From positions 2,346,677 through 2,402,305 of the forward strand of contig NZ_CP100416.1 in the NCBI RefSeq assembly GCF_026017845.1: a DNA stretch of 55,629 bases, in the 5' to 3' direction. This stretch comes from Amycolatopsis mediterranei. Its GTDB lineage: Bacteria > Actinomycetota > Actinomycetes > Mycobacteriales > Pseudonocardiaceae. Each line of letters opens with the position of its first letter. The first letter of the stretch is position 1. Below are positions 54,128-55,629 of this stretch, one piece after another. The position numbers and the translations under genes are program-made. The notes below the pieces were generated by a model. The model had not been told where the DNA came from and ran no database searches. It was given only the letters and a program-made list of their open reading frames with translations.

Positions 54128-55312
54128 ATGACCGAGCAGCCGTCGCGGATCCGGGTCTGGTACCGGCCGATGCGCTCCCGCGACCGCGGGGAAGACCACC
54201 GCGTCGCGACACCGCTGGAACTGCTCTTCGACCTGTGTTTCGTGGTCGCCGTCGGGCAGGCCGCGGCCGCGCTGCACCACGCGCTGGCCGAGGGGCACGC
54301 CGCGCACGGCGTTTCGTCGTTCGCGATGGTGTTCTTCGCGATCTGGTGGGGCTGGCTGAACTTCAGCTGGTTCGCCTCGGCGTTCGACACCGACGACGTC
54401 CCGTACCGGCTGGCGACGCTCGTGCAGATCGCCGGCGGACTGACCATCGCGGCCGGGGTGTCCAGCGCGTTCGAAGGCGACTTCCGCGTGATCGTCGCCG
54501 GGTACGTCCTGATGCGGCTGGCGCTGGTCGGGCAGTGGCTGCGCGCGGCCGGCGCCGCGCCGGAGGCCAGGCCCGCCGCCCTCCGGTTCGCCGCCGGGAT
54601 CGCGCTCTGCCAGGTGCTCTGGGGCATCCGGCTGTTCTTGCCCGAATCGACGGCGACCGTGACGTTCGCGGCCATCGTGCTCTGCGAACTCGCGGTGCCG
54701 GTGATCGCCGAGCGCAGCGCGCGCACGACGTGGCACCCGCACCACATCGCCGAGCGGTACGGCCTGTTCACCCTGATCGTGCTCGGCGAGACGATCTTGA
54801 GCGCGACCAACGCGCTCAAGGAGGGCACCGCCGAAGCCGGCCACCTCGGCGCGCTGATCTCCCTGGCCGTCGCCGCGCTCGTCCTGGTGTTCTCCATGTG
54901 GTGGCTGTACTTCGACCGGCCGGGCCACGCGCGGCTCGTCCGCCGTCCGGGCATGTTCACGGCGATGAGCTGGGGGTACGGCCACTACCTGATCTTCGCC
55001 TCCGCGGCGGCGGTCGGAGCCGGGCTCGAGGTGGCGGTCGGGTACGACACCCATGTCCTGCACGGCGTGGGCGGTGTGGCCGCGGCGCTGGCGACCACGG
55101 TTCCGGTCGCGGTCTTCCTGCTGAGCGTGTGGCTGCTGCACATCGGCCCGACCAACGAGTGCCGCCCGATCGCCATCGGGTTTCCGGTGACCGCGGTGCT
55201 CGTCGTGGCGGCGTCGTTCACGCCGGCGCCGATCCACGTCACCGCCGGGCTCGCGGCCGCGCTCGTCGTGCTGACGGTCGTCGCGACCCACGGAGAGCGG
55301 CACCCGGCCTGA
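54128..55312 (+). CDS. low temperature requirement A (LtrA) family membrane protein
   Basis: A 394-residue polytopic membrane protein with about ten to eleven hydrophobic helices. LtrA features are ELLFDLCFVVAVGQAAAALH at the N-terminus, FFAIWWGWLNFSWFASAFD, and ERYGLFTLIVLGETILS. The family was named for a Listeria cold-growth gene but its function is unclear. ATG at 54128 follows GGGGAGCC by about three bases. It precedes the rRNA operon leader. Confidence 0.88.
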   Translation: MTEQPSRIRVWYRPMRSRDRGEDHRVATPLELLFDLCFVVAVGQAAAALHHALAEGHAAHGVSSFAMVFFAIWWGWLNFSWFASAFDTDDVPYRLATLVQIAGGLTIAAGVSSAFEGDFRVIVAGYVLMRLALVGQWLRAAGAAPEARPAALRFAAGIALCQVLWGIRLFLPESTATVTFAAIVLCELAVPVIAERSARTTWHPHHIAERYGLFTLIVLGETILSATNALKEGTAEAGHLGALISLAVAALVLVFSMWWLYFDRPGHARLVRRPGMFTAMSWGYGHYLIFASAAAVGAGLEVAVGYDTHVLHGVGGVAAALATTVPVAVFLLSVWLLHIGPTNECRPIAIGFPVTAVLVVAASFTPAPIHVTAGLAAALVVLTVVATHGERHPA

Positions 55313-55355
55313 CGGCGGTATCGGTGCAGGCCAGCGGCCTGGCGCGATAAAAGCG

Positions 55356-55376
55356 ACCCCCCCTGTGCGAGGGGGT
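55356..55376 (+). terminator. possible terminator after LtrA gene
   Basis: ACCCCC (55356-55361) and GGGGGT (55371-55376) can pair around a 9-base loop, followed by TTCG. Short and G/C-only, so moderate support. Confidence 0.5.
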
Positions 55377-55629
55377 TTCGGGGGCATGTAAAGTTCTCCA
55401 AGTCGCCAGGGAAACCGGGTGGCCGCAGGGAACACGAACCAAGCTCCCACGATCGTGGTAGAGTGGGTGGTCCCGAACCAGGGTGGTATCCCTGGAACAA
55501 AGCTTGAAACAAAAGCCGAAGACCAAGGCGCTTCGCGGCGCGGCGGTCCGAAGTGTGTTGCTTGAGAACTCAACAGTGTGCTAGTGAACTAAGCCAGTAG
55601 AGCTTATGTATTGAACCTCGGATGAGGTT
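55377..55629 (+). promoter_or_regulatory. rRNA operon promoter/leader with antitermination boxA
   Basis: TTGAGAACTCAACAGTGTGC at about 55562-55581 is the conserved actinobacterial 16S leader segment that includes the antitermination boxA region. TAGAGT at 55459-55464 is a possible -10 box. The 16S gene itself should start beyond the window edge; no mature rRNA sequence is present. Confidence 0.75.

Overview
The window is high-GC actinobacterial DNA. Gene content and order (aceE, a DUF3052 gene and ahpE next to tRNA-Val; dnaE1; an rRNA-operon leader at the right edge) fit Pseudonocardiaceae, most likely Amycolatopsis. That genus is inferred from general gene order and style, not from a database match.

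Left chromosomal arm (1-9,537): a palindromic repeat; a PnuC-like transporter; L-lactate permease and an FMN-dependent lactate dehydrogenase flanking a divergent TetR/short-chain dehydrogenase pair that shares a near-perfect operator; aceE (pyruvate dehydrogenase E1); a DUF3052 protein; ahpE; and tRNA-Val(TAC).

Integrated mobile element (9,538-34,088, 24,551 bp between core copies): it sits in the 3' end of tRNA-Val and is bounded by a 13-bp direct repeat (9,525-9,537 and 34,076-34,088). It carries a large serine integrase, a degenerate resolvase-like partner, a ribbon-helix-helix protein, a DNA methyltransferase, a replication-relaxation protein, a VirD4/HerA-type ATPase and an operon of small membrane proteins with a SprT-like metalloprotein. 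Its cargo is a SCP1.201/DddA-like deaminase toxin with Imm1 immunity, a trypsin-like protein that has lost its catalytic histidine, a TPR regulator, an alpha/beta hydrolase, an anti-phage dCTP-deaminase-like gene followed by two related tiny genes, and a compact ubiquitin-like system (Multi_ubiq, E2-like, JAB-E1 fusion) divergent from an XRE/ImmA pair.

The most striking observation is that the integrase reading frame is open through the attachment core. In the integrated state it ends in nine residues encoded by antisense tRNA. In the excised circle the same frame would continue for 141 codons into a double helix-turn-helix domain that now lies orphaned at the opposite end of the element (33,649-34,089). 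Integration therefore splits the integrase gene.

Right chromosomal arm (34,089-55,629): the original tRNA terminator; an MFS exporter; an AhpD-like protein with a divergent MarR regulator; a second palindromic repeat; a secreted cupin; acyl-CoA dehydrogenase; a short-chain dehydrogenase; a class V aminotransferase divergent from a GntR regulator with a phosphoesterase; a tightly overlapped asparagine-catabolism operon (gntR, permease, asparaginase, aspartase, then a CocE-type hydrolase); dnaE1; a DHA2 exporter; an LtrA-family protein; and the leader of an rRNA operon that continues beyond the window.
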